Of a stretch of DNA of 54,881 nucleotides, positions 1 to 9,154 are shown in pieces. Made by a program: the position numbers and the translations under genes. Under the pieces are notes generated by a model that worked only from the letters and a program-made list of their open reading frames with translations, was not told where the DNA came from and made no database searches. Source of the DNA: Actinomycetota bacterium (GTDB lineage: Bacteria; Actinomycetota; Aquicultoria; Aquicultorales; JAMCWL01). Location: NCBI GenBank assembly GCA_023481285.1, contig JAMCWL010000054.1:1-54881 (forward strand), given 5' to 3'. How positions within the stretch are numbered: the stretch's first letter is position 1; every line of letters begins with the position of its first letter.

Positions 1-95
1 TGCCACAACTGTCCTCGGCCGTTCTTTATGCTGCATCATGAGCAATTCTGTTACCTTGGGTGAAAACATTAATATGGAAAAGGGCCAAACGTGAG

Positions 96-122
96 AGGGC
101 ACGCCATCGGCGTGCCCCCTAC
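96..122. repeat. Dispersed palindromic repeat (GGGCACGCCATCGGCGTGCCC type), copy 1
   Basis: agggcacgccatcggcgtgccccctac; near-identical copies at 50062-50090 and 53259-53286. Confidence 0.75.
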
Positions 123-147
123 GGATCAATAAAGATTTTAGCCGTCC

Positions 148-1281
148 CTAGCTGCCGGGGATGATCGACCTGGCATCGGCCGTGGCCTTGCTCGTTTGGA
201 GCCTACGCCAGATGATCGCCGCACAGACGGAGATGACGAGGGCGATGATAATCCAGAGGAACGCCGGGTTCCTGAGAAGTTCGCTCACGATATCCTCTCT
301 GATCATCGCGCCCTTGACGCCGGGGACATTGAGCTCGATGGTCTGCAGACGATCGTTGTACTTGTCGGCGATGGTGAAGGCTCGCCCTCCGGCGAAGGTC
401 ATACCGGCCGGGTAGTAGAACTGCCCTTCCTTCTGGCCCCACTCGCCGATCTCGATGAGCTTCTTGCCGTTCGTGTTATACGCGTAAATCGTCCCATTGA
501 AAGCATCGATCATGTAGAGTATCTCGTTGTCGTCGATGGTCAACCCCGACGGCAGGCCGAAGGTGCGGTTCGGGTCGTTCATCGTGGCGCCCTTTTTGCC
601 GACCGTCCAGAGGGGCTTCCCGTCGGGGTCGACGGCGACGAGGCGATTGTTGTTCGAGTCAGAGACGTAGATGTTGCCCTTCTTATCGGCGGCGATGCCG
701 CCGGGGAAGTCAAACTGGTTCGGCCCGCCGCCTCGCCTGCCGAACTTCTTAAGCTGGCGCCCTTTGAGGTCGTAGACGATGACGGGGCCGTAGGTCGCCG
801 CATAGAGCTTGTTGTTGGCTACCGTGAGGGCGGTCGGCATCATCACGTTTATCTCGCCGACTCTGCGCCCACCGGGGTCGACGATGAATATCTTGTTCTG
901 GACCTTGTCGGCGATGTAGACGTTCCCGTTGTCGGCGACCGCCACTCCAAGATAGCCCCGGAAGTTGTTCTTCTTCTTGGGATCGAGCCCGGGATCGAGC
1001 GTGGCTTTGAGCCGCCTGTTTCGATCAAAAACAAGAACTCGCTGTCGGCCGTCCGAGACGTAGATATCGCCATTCTTGTCGACCGCCACTCCGTGAGGTT
1101 TGCTAAGAAGTTTGTCGACCCTCTTGCCCGTTCCATAAAACGCCCAGACGAGCCGGGAGTTCTCAACGGAAGCCTGCTCGTTGCCGCCGACCGGCTGAGT
1201 GAGCGTAGAGTAGAGGTAGATGAGGGCGACGAGGGCGATTAGAAGTGTGATGATGCGCGCGATTAAAACTCTCTTACTCAT
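148..1281 (-). CDS. Membrane-anchored NHL-repeat beta-propeller protein
   Basis: N-terminal TM segment, repeated GVAVDKNGDIYVSD / GIAADKKGNIYVSDSNNNR NHL repeats, C-terminal TM helix. Confidence 0.85.
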   Translation of the reverse strand: MSKRVLIARIITLLIALVALIYLYSTLTQPVGGNEQASVENSRLVWAFYGTGKRVDKLLSKPHGVAVDKNGDIYVSDGRQRVLVFDRNRRLKATLDPGLDPKKKNNFRGYLGVAVADNGNVYIADKVQNKIFIVDPGGRRVGEINVMMPTALTVANNKLYAATYGPVIVYDLKGRQLKKFGRRGGGPNQFDFPGGIAADKKGNIYVSDSNNNRLVAVDPDGKPLWTVGKKGATMNDPNRTFGLPSGLTIDDNEILYMIDAFNGTIYAYNTNGKKLIEIGEWGQKEGQFYYPAGMTFAGGRAFTIADKYNDRLQTIELNVPGVKGAMIREDIVSELLRNPAFLWIIIALVISVCAAIIWRRLQTSKATADARSIIPGS

Positions 1282-1299
1282 GAATAACCCGCCTATCTC

Positions 1300-1971
1300 T
1301 TAGTTTCCGAGCCGCTCGATGGCGCTCTTGGCGTCCACCGATCCGGGATCGTACGCGAGTATTTTCTTATACTCGGCTTTAGCGAGCGACTTCTTTCCCT
1401 GTTTCTCATAGATCTGACCGACGAGATAATGAGCGTCAACCTCGGACGGGTCGACGTCCTGCACCTTCTTGGCGTACGTTAAAGCTTTCGAGTAATCGCC
1501 CTTGTCGTACCAGGCTTTGGCGAGTCCCATCAAGCCCACCGCATTGTTCGGCCAGACCTTGATGACCTCTTCCATGGTCTTGATGGCTTTGTCTCGCTCA
1601 CCCATCTCCTGATAGGTGAGGCCTACGGCAAGCTTGGCGTTGAGTACCTTGGGGTTGATCTTAAGCGCCTCCTTGAAAGCGGCCAGCGCTTCATTATACT
1701 CCTTAGCCTCCAGGTAAGCCCCACCCAGGCTCATACGCACTCGGATATCCTTCGGATTCTTCTTGGCCAGATCGGCGTAGAGCGCGATATCCCTTTCAAG
1801 TCTCGTCCGGGGCGCCTCCGTTCCCGAAAAGAGCGAATATGCGATAAACGCGACGGCGACGGCGACGGCTACGATTAATACCAAGTAGATGCGCTTGAGG
1901 GTTCTCTCCGCCGCATCAGGGGAGCCGCTCGCAATCTCTCCAGTTTCGACGATCTCTTCCAAAATGCTCAC
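1300..1971 (-). CDS. Membrane-anchored TPR-repeat protein
   Basis: TM helix followed by TPR units (EYNEALAAFKEALKINPKVLNAKLAVGLTYQEMGERDKAI...). Confidence 0.85.
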   Translation of the reverse strand: MSILEEIVETGEIASGSPDAAERTLKRIYLVLIVAVAVAVAFIAYSLFSGTEAPRTRLERDIALYADLAKKNPKDIRVRMSLGGAYLEAKEYNEALAAFKEALKINPKVLNAKLAVGLTYQEMGERDKAIKTMEEVIKVWPNNAVGLMGLAKAWYDKGDYSKALTYAKKVQDVDPSEVDAHYLVGQIYEKQGKKSLAKAEYKKILAYDPGSVDAKSAIERLGN

Positions 1972-2165
1972 TTCCTATCCGTGGACCCGGAAGGCCCTTT
2001 GATCAACTACTAGATTCTACTCATAAGCCTCGCCGCTTTCAAGTTGACTTGTGCATTTTTTCGCAACCGGCGGCTACCTAAAATCCGACCAGACGACGAT
2101 CGACGACCGCCGCTTAAAGGCCTATGTTCTTCGTTGCTTTTATGGTGCCGAGCATGGCATGGCCA

Positions 2166-3143
2166 CTATTTAACCTGCCAGACGGCGATTCTGTTATTCT
2201 GCCGGTCGGCGATGAATGTCCCGCCGTTTTGATCGATCGTTATCCCGTTCGGATAGTAGAAGGCGTCAACCGCGTTCCCCTGCTCGCCGTAGGAGAAGAG
2301 CAAATTGCCGCTTGAGCTGAATACCAGGACCTTGTGGTTGAAGGCGTCGACCACATGGATCCTGCCCAAAGCGTCCACCGCGATGCCCCTCGGCAGCCAG
2401 GCGAGGCGTTTCGCGCCGGAATTGAAGGTCAGCTTATAACGTCCGTTCTTATCGAAGACCTGAACGCGCGCGTTATTCGAGTCGCTCACGTAGATATTGC
2501 CGGGTCGATCCGCCGCAATACCGTTTGGATAGGAGAACTCCCCTTCACCATGACCGGGACCGCCGAACCTCTTCACGAGCTGCCCGTTGGGATTGAAGAT
2601 CTTGACATCCTGGTCGCCGATGTCGGTCACGTATAAGCGATCATCGGTGACGAAGAGGCCCACCGGTTTATTAAGAGAGGCCGCCACGCCGAAGCCCTTC
2701 ATGAGCCCGTCAGGGAAGGCGTAGAGAAATTTGCCCTTCCGGTCATAGACCATTATTTTGTAGACCGATCCAACGGTTACCGTCACGTAAACCCTTTGCT
2801 TCCGGTCAGCCGCTACCATCATGGGATAGGCCGTCTCGACCTCCGGAACGGGCTTAAACGAGTCGATCGGCGTTCCATTGAGATCAAAAATGGCGATCTT
2901 CCTGTTGGCCGAGTCAGCGACGAAAACCCTATCCCCGACCCTGGCCCCGCCGAGGGGACCTTTAAGCGCGCTCTTCCCCACACCCGTAATCGAGTAGGAG
3001 TATTGGGGAACGACGTCCACCTGACCCGATGGCTTGGAATTGAAGGTTGCGTCCAGATATAAATAGGTAGCCACGCCCACGCCGGCGGAAAGGGCAACTA
3101 ACGACAGCAGCGACAGGAGTATGCGCTTACCGATCTTCGTCAC
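2166..3143 (-). CDS. NHL-repeat beta-propeller protein, paralogue of 148..1281
   Basis: N-terminal TM plus repeated GIAADRPGNIYVSDSNNARVQVFDKNG units. Confidence 0.85.
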   Translation of the reverse strand: MTKIGKRILLSLLSLVALSAGVGVATYLYLDATFNSKPSGQVDVVPQYSYSITGVGKSALKGPLGGARVGDRVFVADSANRKIAIFDLNGTPIDSFKPVPEVETAYPMMVAADRKQRVYVTVTVGSVYKIMVYDRKGKFLYAFPDGLMKGFGVAASLNKPVGLFVTDDRLYVTDIGDQDVKIFNPNGQLVKRFGGPGHGEGEFSYPNGIAADRPGNIYVSDSNNARVQVFDKNGRYKLTFNSGAKRLAWLPRGIAVDALGRIHVVDAFNHKVLVFSSSGNLLFSYGEQGNAVDAFYYPNGITIDQNGGTFIADRQNNRIAVWQVK

Positions 3144-3381
3144 TCCTCGATGATGCTCTACTGCTTGGATGATAGCACAAAGAAAAGCCAGCAGATGCAG
3201 AGGGGCGCCAGCCTGAAAGCCGCCCGGTTCTTCTCAGACCGAAAGCATCAAATGTTTTTTCAGAGTACACACAGGCTACCGGTTTTGGGTTTAAGAGACG
3301 AGCGACTCTCTCATTCCGAGAGCGAAAGCGCCTCATTACAAGCCATAAGGGGCACTTCGTGAAAAGTTTTGCTTAAGAAGA

Positions 3382-3410
3382 GGTTAAATTGTTACGATTT
3401 AACCTATAAT
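3382..3410 (+). promoter_or_regulatory. Putative promoter/operator upstream of the multiheme cytochrome
   Basis: Perfect 8-bp inverted repeat GGTTAAAT-N7-ATTTAACC abutting TATAAT at 3405-3410. Confidence 0.5.
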
Positions 3411-3640
3411 AGTGCTGGTGTTTATGCTTTGTGCATAAGCTTATCCATACCCTTATGCATGGCGGGTTGTGCGTTTTACCTGCTTACGCTAGTACTGATT
3501 CTGGCGAACGCATAAGCAGCCCGCCGGTTAATAGGTATTAAAGGCGCTCGTCCAAGCATGAGCAGCGCTCGTAGCTGTTACTTGAGACCGGCAGGTGGAA
3601 GAGCGACGGTGGCTTCGGATGGAATTCGGCCAGGAGATCG

Positions 3641-5038
3641 GTGGTGGATAGGACCGAGCCCTCACGGGAAGAGGTAAAAGAGAAAGCTCGAGAGAGAAGA
3701 GGTGCGCGCGGTCGCATAGTTAAGAGTATCGCCCTCATTATCCTAATTCTCATCGTCCTCATAATCCCGCAGAGAGCGCAGAGATACGTCTGGTACGCGC
3801 AGAGCGTCGCCTGTCTCAGTTGCCACCCGCAGATGCAGGCGAAGTTCAGCGAGAAGAATGTCCACAATCCCTTCATGCTGCGACAGTGCACCACCTGTCA
3901 CAGGCAGCACGCCTCCGTTCCCGGGCGAGAGCGCAAAAGTGAGAACCGGAGCTTCTGGGGTCGCGCCGTTGAGAGGCTGCTTCCCGGCTTCGTCCGTGAA
4001 GACATCTGGAACTTGATCCTGGGGCTGCCGACGAGCACAAAAGTGAAAGGGGTCAAGTCGGTCCTTGGCACCAAGAACCCGACGAAGCCGCAGGAAGAGA
4101 CCTGCATGACGTGCCACCAGAAAATCGCCCGGCAGATGGGGAGAAAGTTCGCACACCCCCCTTTCAACGGAAAGAAGTGCTTGAGCTGCCACGACCCCCA
4201 CGCTTCAAATTTTACATCCATGACGCGCCGCAACTCGACCGAGCTTTGCTCGATGTGCCACCGGATGGACAAGGACAGGGCTCGGCGGTTTAAGCACCCC
4301 CCATTCGCCATAAATTCGTGCGCGAGCTGCCACACCGGACACGCTTCCGACTACTCTCGATTGCTTAAAGCGAGCCAAAAGGAGGTCTGTTTCACCTGCC
4401 ACAAGAGGATAGCGCCCCTCCTCTACATGCCCGTCCAGCATCCGCCATTTGAAAATGGGCAGTGCACGGGATGCCACCTGCCCCACGCATCCGACGCCAC
4501 CGTGCTTCTGATCGACAACATGCCCCAAGTCTGCTATCGCTGCCACTCGAAGACGGAGAGCGATTTTGACCGACCGTCAAAACATCCGGTTAGCAGCTTA
4601 TTCACCTGTGCGAGGTGCCACCGGCCTCATGCCGGCCAGGAACCATCGCTCCTTTTCGGACGGGGCAACGAGGTCTGCTATCGCTGTCATGAGAAGATAA
4701 GAGCGTCGTTCGAGGTGACCAAGCATTCGACCCTGCAATTCGAGCGGGGGCGCGGGGCGTGTCTTGGCTGCCACGCTTACCATGGATCAGTTTACAGACC
4801 GCTCCTGGCAAACGAGCCGGTAACAACCTGCTCCAGATGCCATACGGATAAGGCCAATAAGGTCATGCTCATAAACCACCCGGCCGGAGCCAATTACTAC
4901 GACGTTCGCCGGAAAGCACAGCTCACCTGCACCAGCACCTGCCACTGGGTCCACTACGTCCCCGAAAACGCCCTTTTGAAGTGGAAACCGGATGAACTCT
5001 GCTTGATCTGCCACGCCCAGATCGGCATCACCCGCTAA
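3641..5038 (+). CDS. Multiheme c-type cytochrome with paired CxxCH motifs (14 CxxCH + 1 CxxxCH)
   Basis: N-terminal TM/signal anchor; CLSCH, CTTCH, CMTCH, CLSCH, CSMCH, CASCH, CFTCH, CTGCH, CYRCH, CARCH, CYRCH, CLGCH, CSRCH, CTSTCH, CLICH. Confidence 0.92.
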   Translation: MVDRTEPSREEVKEKARERRGARGRIVKSIALIILILIVLIIPQRAQRYVWYAQSVACLSCHPQMQAKFSEKNVHNPFMLRQCTTCHRQHASVPGRERKSENRSFWGRAVERLLPGFVREDIWNLILGLPTSTKVKGVKSVLGTKNPTKPQEETCMTCHQKIARQMGRKFAHPPFNGKKCLSCHDPHASNFTSMTRRNSTELCSMCHRMDKDRARRFKHPPFAINSCASCHTGHASDYSRLLKASQKEVCFTCHKRIAPLLYMPVQHPPFENGQCTGCHLPHASDATVLLIDNMPQVCYRCHSKTESDFDRPSKHPVSSLFTCARCHRPHAGQEPSLLFGRGNEVCYRCHEKIRASFEVTKHSTLQFERGRGACLGCHAYHGSVYRPLLANEPVTTCSRCHTDKANKVMLINHPAGANYYDVRRKAQLTCTSTCHWVHYVPENALLKWKPDELCLICHAQIGITR

Positions 5039-5048
5039 TACTCTTGCG

Positions 5049-6083
5049 CTATGGTGCTAAGGCACTAGCAGGTCCCTTGACGCTGGCGGGCCTTTCTCCT
5101 CTGACGTGGCAGTAAGCACAGTACGTCGGTCCGTGACACTCAAAGCAGGACTCCGCACCCTTCTCTTTCACCTGGGAGGGATGGAACTGTATCCAGGCGC
5201 CCTTGCCCGGATCGTAACCCTTATGATGGCAGGTCGAGCAGAAATCCTGCTGACGGTGGCACTTGGTGCAAGATGCGGGATTGGCTTTGCCGATGGCCGT
5301 ATGCTGCTTCGCGCCCTTCGTCCAGTTGTCGGCCGGATGGGGCATCTGCATACCGTGACAGTTCGAGCAGAAGGTCTCCTGGTGACACATCTGGCAGTTC
5401 TTACGCTCTTGTTTCGCCGCCTTGGAGTGCTCAGGAGGTAGCCAGTCCGCGCTTTTGTGGTTGACCGGTTTGAGATCGAAGTCTTTTGGATGGCAGGTGG
5501 AACATTTTCCGGGCGCTTTGGCCTTGGCGTCAAGGCCGTGGCAACGGTAGCAAGCACCCATCTTCATGAAATTCTTATACTCTTTCAGCCCGGGATGGGC
5601 CACCCTGTTATGACAGGTCGTGCAGTTGATCTCTTTTTTGATGTGTGCGACGTGGTTGATTATAATGCCGGTCGACGGTGTCGACCTGCGGTTCACCATC
5701 TTATGGCAGAGACCGCAGTTCTCGGAGCCGAGCTCTTCGGCGACCTTGCTCTCCTTATTGATCGGCTTTTCGTACCTGTCCGCTAAATGCAGGTACAACT
5801 CGGGCAGAGCCGCCATCTTGTGCTGGACAAAGCCGATGAGGTTCGGCGGAGTATGACAAGCGATGCAAGAGACATTCTTGTGGGCCGATTGCTGCCAGGA
5901 AGCGTGGTCCGCGCCCATCTCGTGACATAGCCCGCAAAAAACCGGCGTCGATGTCAGTGTGAGCGCCGACGCCGTCATGACGCCCAATATCGCCACCAGC
6001 ATGACGAGGAGGGTTACAGTTTTTCTTCTAAAGGCCTGGTCTTTGAAGAGAAGCAACAGGTTTTTCACGAAACGTTTTCCCAA
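5049..6083 (-). CDS. NapC/NirT-like N-terminus fused to a multiheme cytochrome (12 CxxCH)
   Basis: TM helix followed by FCGLCHEMGADHASWQQSAHKNVSCIACH (NapC-like) and 10 further CxxCH motifs. Confidence 0.9.
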   Translation of the reverse strand: MGKRFVKNLLLLFKDQAFRRKTVTLLVMLVAILGVMTASALTLTSTPVFCGLCHEMGADHASWQQSAHKNVSCIACHTPPNLIGFVQHKMAALPELYLHLADRYEKPINKESKVAEELGSENCGLCHKMVNRRSTPSTGIIINHVAHIKKEINCTTCHNRVAHPGLKEYKNFMKMGACYRCHGLDAKAKAPGKCSTCHPKDFDLKPVNHKSADWLPPEHSKAAKQERKNCQMCHQETFCSNCHGMQMPHPADNWTKGAKQHTAIGKANPASCTKCHRQQDFCSTCHHKGYDPGKGAWIQFHPSQVKEKGAESCFECHGPTYCAYCHVRGERPASVKGPASALAP

Positions 6084-6151
6084 TATGTGATTCAGGGCAC
6101 TATCCCAATACTACCAAAAAACGCCACTTTTACAAGCTGGGAGCGATGGAG

Positions 6152-6847
6152 TTAATAAAGGATGAGTCTCTGGGCGAGAAATGAAAGCCTGGTAAGCTGT
6201 CCGCTCAGCATCAGGAGCCCCATGGCGATAAGAAAGAACCCGGCGGCACCGCTTACGATTCGCTTATGCCGACCGAACCATTGCAGAACACCGCGTGCCC
6301 GGGCGAAGAAGGCGCCGGCCAAAAGGAACGGGATGCCGAGCCCGGCGGCGTAGGAAGCGAGCAATATCCCGCCCCGTCCGGCCGTTTCACCCTGCGCGGC
6401 AAGCAGGAGTATCGAAGCGAGGATGGCCCCGACGCAAGGGGTCCACGCGACCGCAAACGCCATGCCCAACGGCAGCGCGCCGGCAAGTCCAAAACGGCGG
6501 TTGCCCGCGGACATGCCGGACCGGAAGAGAAACGGCAGGTCAATCGCACCGGCCAGCGAGAGCCCGAAGAGTATAATGAACACGCCGGCAATTCGCTCGA
6601 TTAGACGGCGATAGCCTATCAGAAATCCCCCGACGAGAGAGGCTGACGCCCCCATGGCTACGAAGACTACCGAAAAGCCCAGAACAAAAAGGGCGCTCGC
6701 CATAATGACGCGCGTCCTCTTCTCTTCCAGGGCGTCTACCGAAACGCCGGAGATAAAAGAGAGGTATCCGGGAATCAGCGGCAGCACGCATGGTGATAAG
6801 AAAGAGAGAAGGCCGGCCAAGAAAGCGGCTAAAATCAAAAGTATCAC
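6152..6847 (-). CDS. ccdA: Cytochrome c biogenesis protein CcdA (thiol-disulfide transmembrane transporter)
   Basis: FLAGLLSFLSPCVLPLIPGYLSFISG and AWTPCVGAILASILLLA; about six TM helices. Confidence 0.9.
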   Translation of the reverse strand: MILLILAAFLAGLLSFLSPCVLPLIPGYLSFISGVSVDALEEKRTRVIMASALFVLGFSVVFVAMGASASLVGGFLIGYRRLIERIAGVFIILFGLSLAGAIDLPFLFRSGMSAGNRRFGLAGALPLGMAFAVAWTPCVGAILASILLLAAQGETAGRGGILLASYAAGLGIPFLLAGAFFARARGVLQWFGRHKRIVSGAAGFFLIAMGLLMLSGQLTRLSFLAQRLILY

Positions 6848-7164
6848 TCCGTCCGCGGCTAAATCGCCACTACTTTAGCACCGATGATGTGGAGCGGCAA
6901 CTGGCTGATTACCCACTGGCTGATTCCCTATTAGAAGCCGCCATCGAGATGCACGGTCACCGAGATATACTTTCTTCTTTCTGCGTTATGCGTAATATTG
7001 TTAAGAGTGATCATGCCGCTTCGAGGCGTCATCAGCGAATGAAAATGCGGTGGCCGGTCGGCGGTCATCGGTCGGGTACGCCACCTGCGTGCCCCCCACA
7101 TAGCGGCGGTCGGCGGTCGTATTTCACGTTAGGTTTCGCAGCATTCGGTTTGGAGAAATCCGCG

Positions 7165-8118
7165 ATGATGGATCTTGCGCTCTGTGTCGATATAGGCGGG
7201 ACTAAGACCGCGGCGGGCGTCGTCGACCGCCATGGAAATCTCCTTGAATTCTTAAGCGTCCCGACGCCGTCGGCCTCCGCTGAGGCGGTCGTCGGGGAGG
7301 CGATAGCGCTTGCTCAAGGTTTGCTCTCACGAGTGGAGCGGCGGGAACGCGTTGTCGGGCTCAGTCTGGGGGCGCCTGGGACGGTCGATTTTGAACACGG
7401 GATCGTCGTCTACACCCCCAATCTCCCACTTCGGAACGTTCCGATAAAAACACTCGTCGAAAGCGAGCTCAACCTCCCCACCTTTGTAGATAACGACGCC
7501 AACCTGGCCGCCCTCGGGGAAGCGGTCTATGGGGCCGGCCGAGCCGCAAAGTTCATCGTGATGCTCACTCTCGGCACCGGTATAGGAGGGGGGGTAATCA
7601 TCGACAGGCGCATCTATCGGGGCAGCTTCGGGGGTGCCGGAGAGCTTGGGCACATGTTCATACACTCCGTCGGCCCGGGGCAGGCTTTCGATTTAGAGGC
7701 GCTCGCATCCGGCACCGCCCTCGTCAAAAGGGTTCAGGAGCATATCAGCGCCGGCAAAGGCTCGCTCATCTTCGAGCTTTCGGGCGGATCGATCGAGTCC
7801 ATAACCGGCGAGGCGATCGCCAAGGCGGCGCGTCTGGGAGACGAGCTGGCGCTCTCTGCCTTCAAGGAGACGGCCTACTGGTTGGGGATAGGCTTTGCCA
7901 ACGTGGCCAATATCTTTAACCCCGAGATAATCATCGTAGGAGGCGGTATGGCGGACTCTTCCGAGCTCTTCCTCGAAGAGGCCCGCCGGGTGATGATCGA
8001 ATCGGCCATATCCCCAAACGGCGAGCAGGCCAAGCTCGTCCTTGCCAAGTTGGGAAACCGGGCGGGGGTTCTCGGTGGAGCGGCGCTCACCTTCGGCTGC
8101 GCAATTCCGCACGTTTAG
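7165..8118 (+). CDS. ROK-family sugar kinase/regulator
   Basis: CVDIGGTKTAAGVVD, GLSLGAPGTVDFEHGIV, NDANLAALGE, LTLGTGIGGGVIIDRRIYRGSFGGAGELGHM; start at ATG 7165 rather than the longer ORF at 6790. Confidence 0.88.
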   Translation: MMDLALCVDIGGTKTAAGVVDRHGNLLEFLSVPTPSASAEAVVGEAIALAQGLLSRVERRERVVGLSLGAPGTVDFEHGIVVYTPNLPLRNVPIKTLVESELNLPTFVDNDANLAALGEAVYGAGRAAKFIVMLTLGTGIGGGVIIDRRIYRGSFGGAGELGHMFIHSVGPGQAFDLEALASGTALVKRVQEHISAGKGSLIFELSGGSIESITGEAIAKAARLGDELALSAFKETAYWLGIGFANVANIFNPEIIIVGGGMADSSELFLEEARRVMIESAISPNGEQAKLVLAKLGNRAGVLGGAALTFGCAIPHV

Positions 8119-8288
8119 TTAGACATCCGGTTGCCCGCCTCTCACCTTAACAAGAACAAGGAACCCGGGAGAGTAGCTCCACACTTGCCAGAAGCCTGGT
8201 AAAGCCTTCATACTACGTGTGTACACCTTTGTATAGACCAATCTTTTGCCTTTCTTAAGTTTGCCTGCTAAAAGCCGACAATAATGGC

Positions 8289-9131
8289 ATGATAAGAGAG
8301 AGGAACGTCTTGGCGGATATAGCTACAGACCGGTTTGGATTGGAAGCGATCATCAAGAGAATCGAGAAGTACGGTTTCGACTGCCGGCAGCTCCGCCCTT
8401 CATACCTCGAGAGGAGACTACTGGTTAGGTTGCGAGCGACCAAGTCAAAGAGCTATACCGAATATCGAAAGCTGCTTGATAGCGAACCGGCAGAGTACGA
8501 GCTGCTGATGGACGCGCTGACGGTCAACTTGACCGAGTTCTTCCGAGACGCCGAGGTTTTCAAGTTCTTTGCCGATGCCGTGGTACCCGAGCTCCATGAT
8601 CTTATCGCCACGAGCGGCCATCGCCTGATAAGATCATGGAGCGCGGGCTGTGCGTCCGGAGAGGAAGCTTACTCGATAGCGATGACCCTGCATCAGGGCA
8701 CGATCCACCGCAAAGAGAAATTCAATATCTCGGTCACGGGAACCGACATAGACAGCCGCGCCCTGGAGAGGGCTAAACTTGGCCAGTATGACCGGAGATA
8801 CGCCGGCAAAGTACCGGAGCGCTATCAAAGAAGGTACTTCACGGACCACGGTGATTATCTGAAGATATCTCCGGCGATCAGATCACTCGTAAGATTCAAG
8901 CGGTTAGACCTTTTTGCCGAAAAACCTCTAAGAATGGTAGACGTTATCTTCTGCCGGAACGTGATGATCTACTTTAACCGTTCACAGCAGGAGAAGCTGC
9001 AAAAATCGCTCTGCGATTCCCTGCTTAACGCCGGTTATCTTATTTTTGGGCGGAGCGAGAAGTTGGTTGGAGAAGCAGCCGGGCTCATGGAGCCGGTAAA
9101 TGTGTTTCTCCGGGTTTACAGGAAGCGCTAA
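8289..9131 (+). CDS. cheR: Chemotaxis protein methyltransferase CheR
   Basis: SWSAGCASGEEAYSIAM and VIFCRNVMIYFNRSQQEKL motifs. Confidence 0.95.
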   Translation: MIRERNVLADIATDRFGLEAIIKRIEKYGFDCRQLRPSYLERRLLVRLRATKSKSYTEYRKLLDSEPAEYELLMDALTVNLTEFFRDAEVFKFFADAVVPELHDLIATSGHRLIRSWSAGCASGEEAYSIAMTLHQGTIHRKEKFNISVTGTDIDSRALERAKLGQYDRRYAGKVPERYQRRYFTDHGDYLKISPAIRSLVRFKRLDLFAEKPLRMVDVIFCRNVMIYFNRSQQEKLQKSLCDSLLNAGYLIFGRSEKLVGEAAGLMEPVNVFLRVYRKR

Positions 9132-9154
9132 TGCTTCATGTGTAAGGAGGAAAG

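Noticed and set aside
1-60. 3' end of a coding region (CHNCPRPFFMLHHEQFCYLG*) at the window start
   Set aside because: Only 20 codons, no confident family; cannot be supported.
196-1242. 348-aa plus-strand ORF opposite the NHL gene
   Set aside because: Antisense shadow ORF of a high-GC coding region; composition VVVDGQPRRQAEG with no family signal, whereas the minus frame is a clear NHL protein.
3411-3640. GEMM c-di-GMP/cGAMP riboswitch before the multiheme cytochrome
   Set aside because: No recognisable GEMM core sequence (e.g. GACGCAAAGCC...GGCCTA) in the leader.
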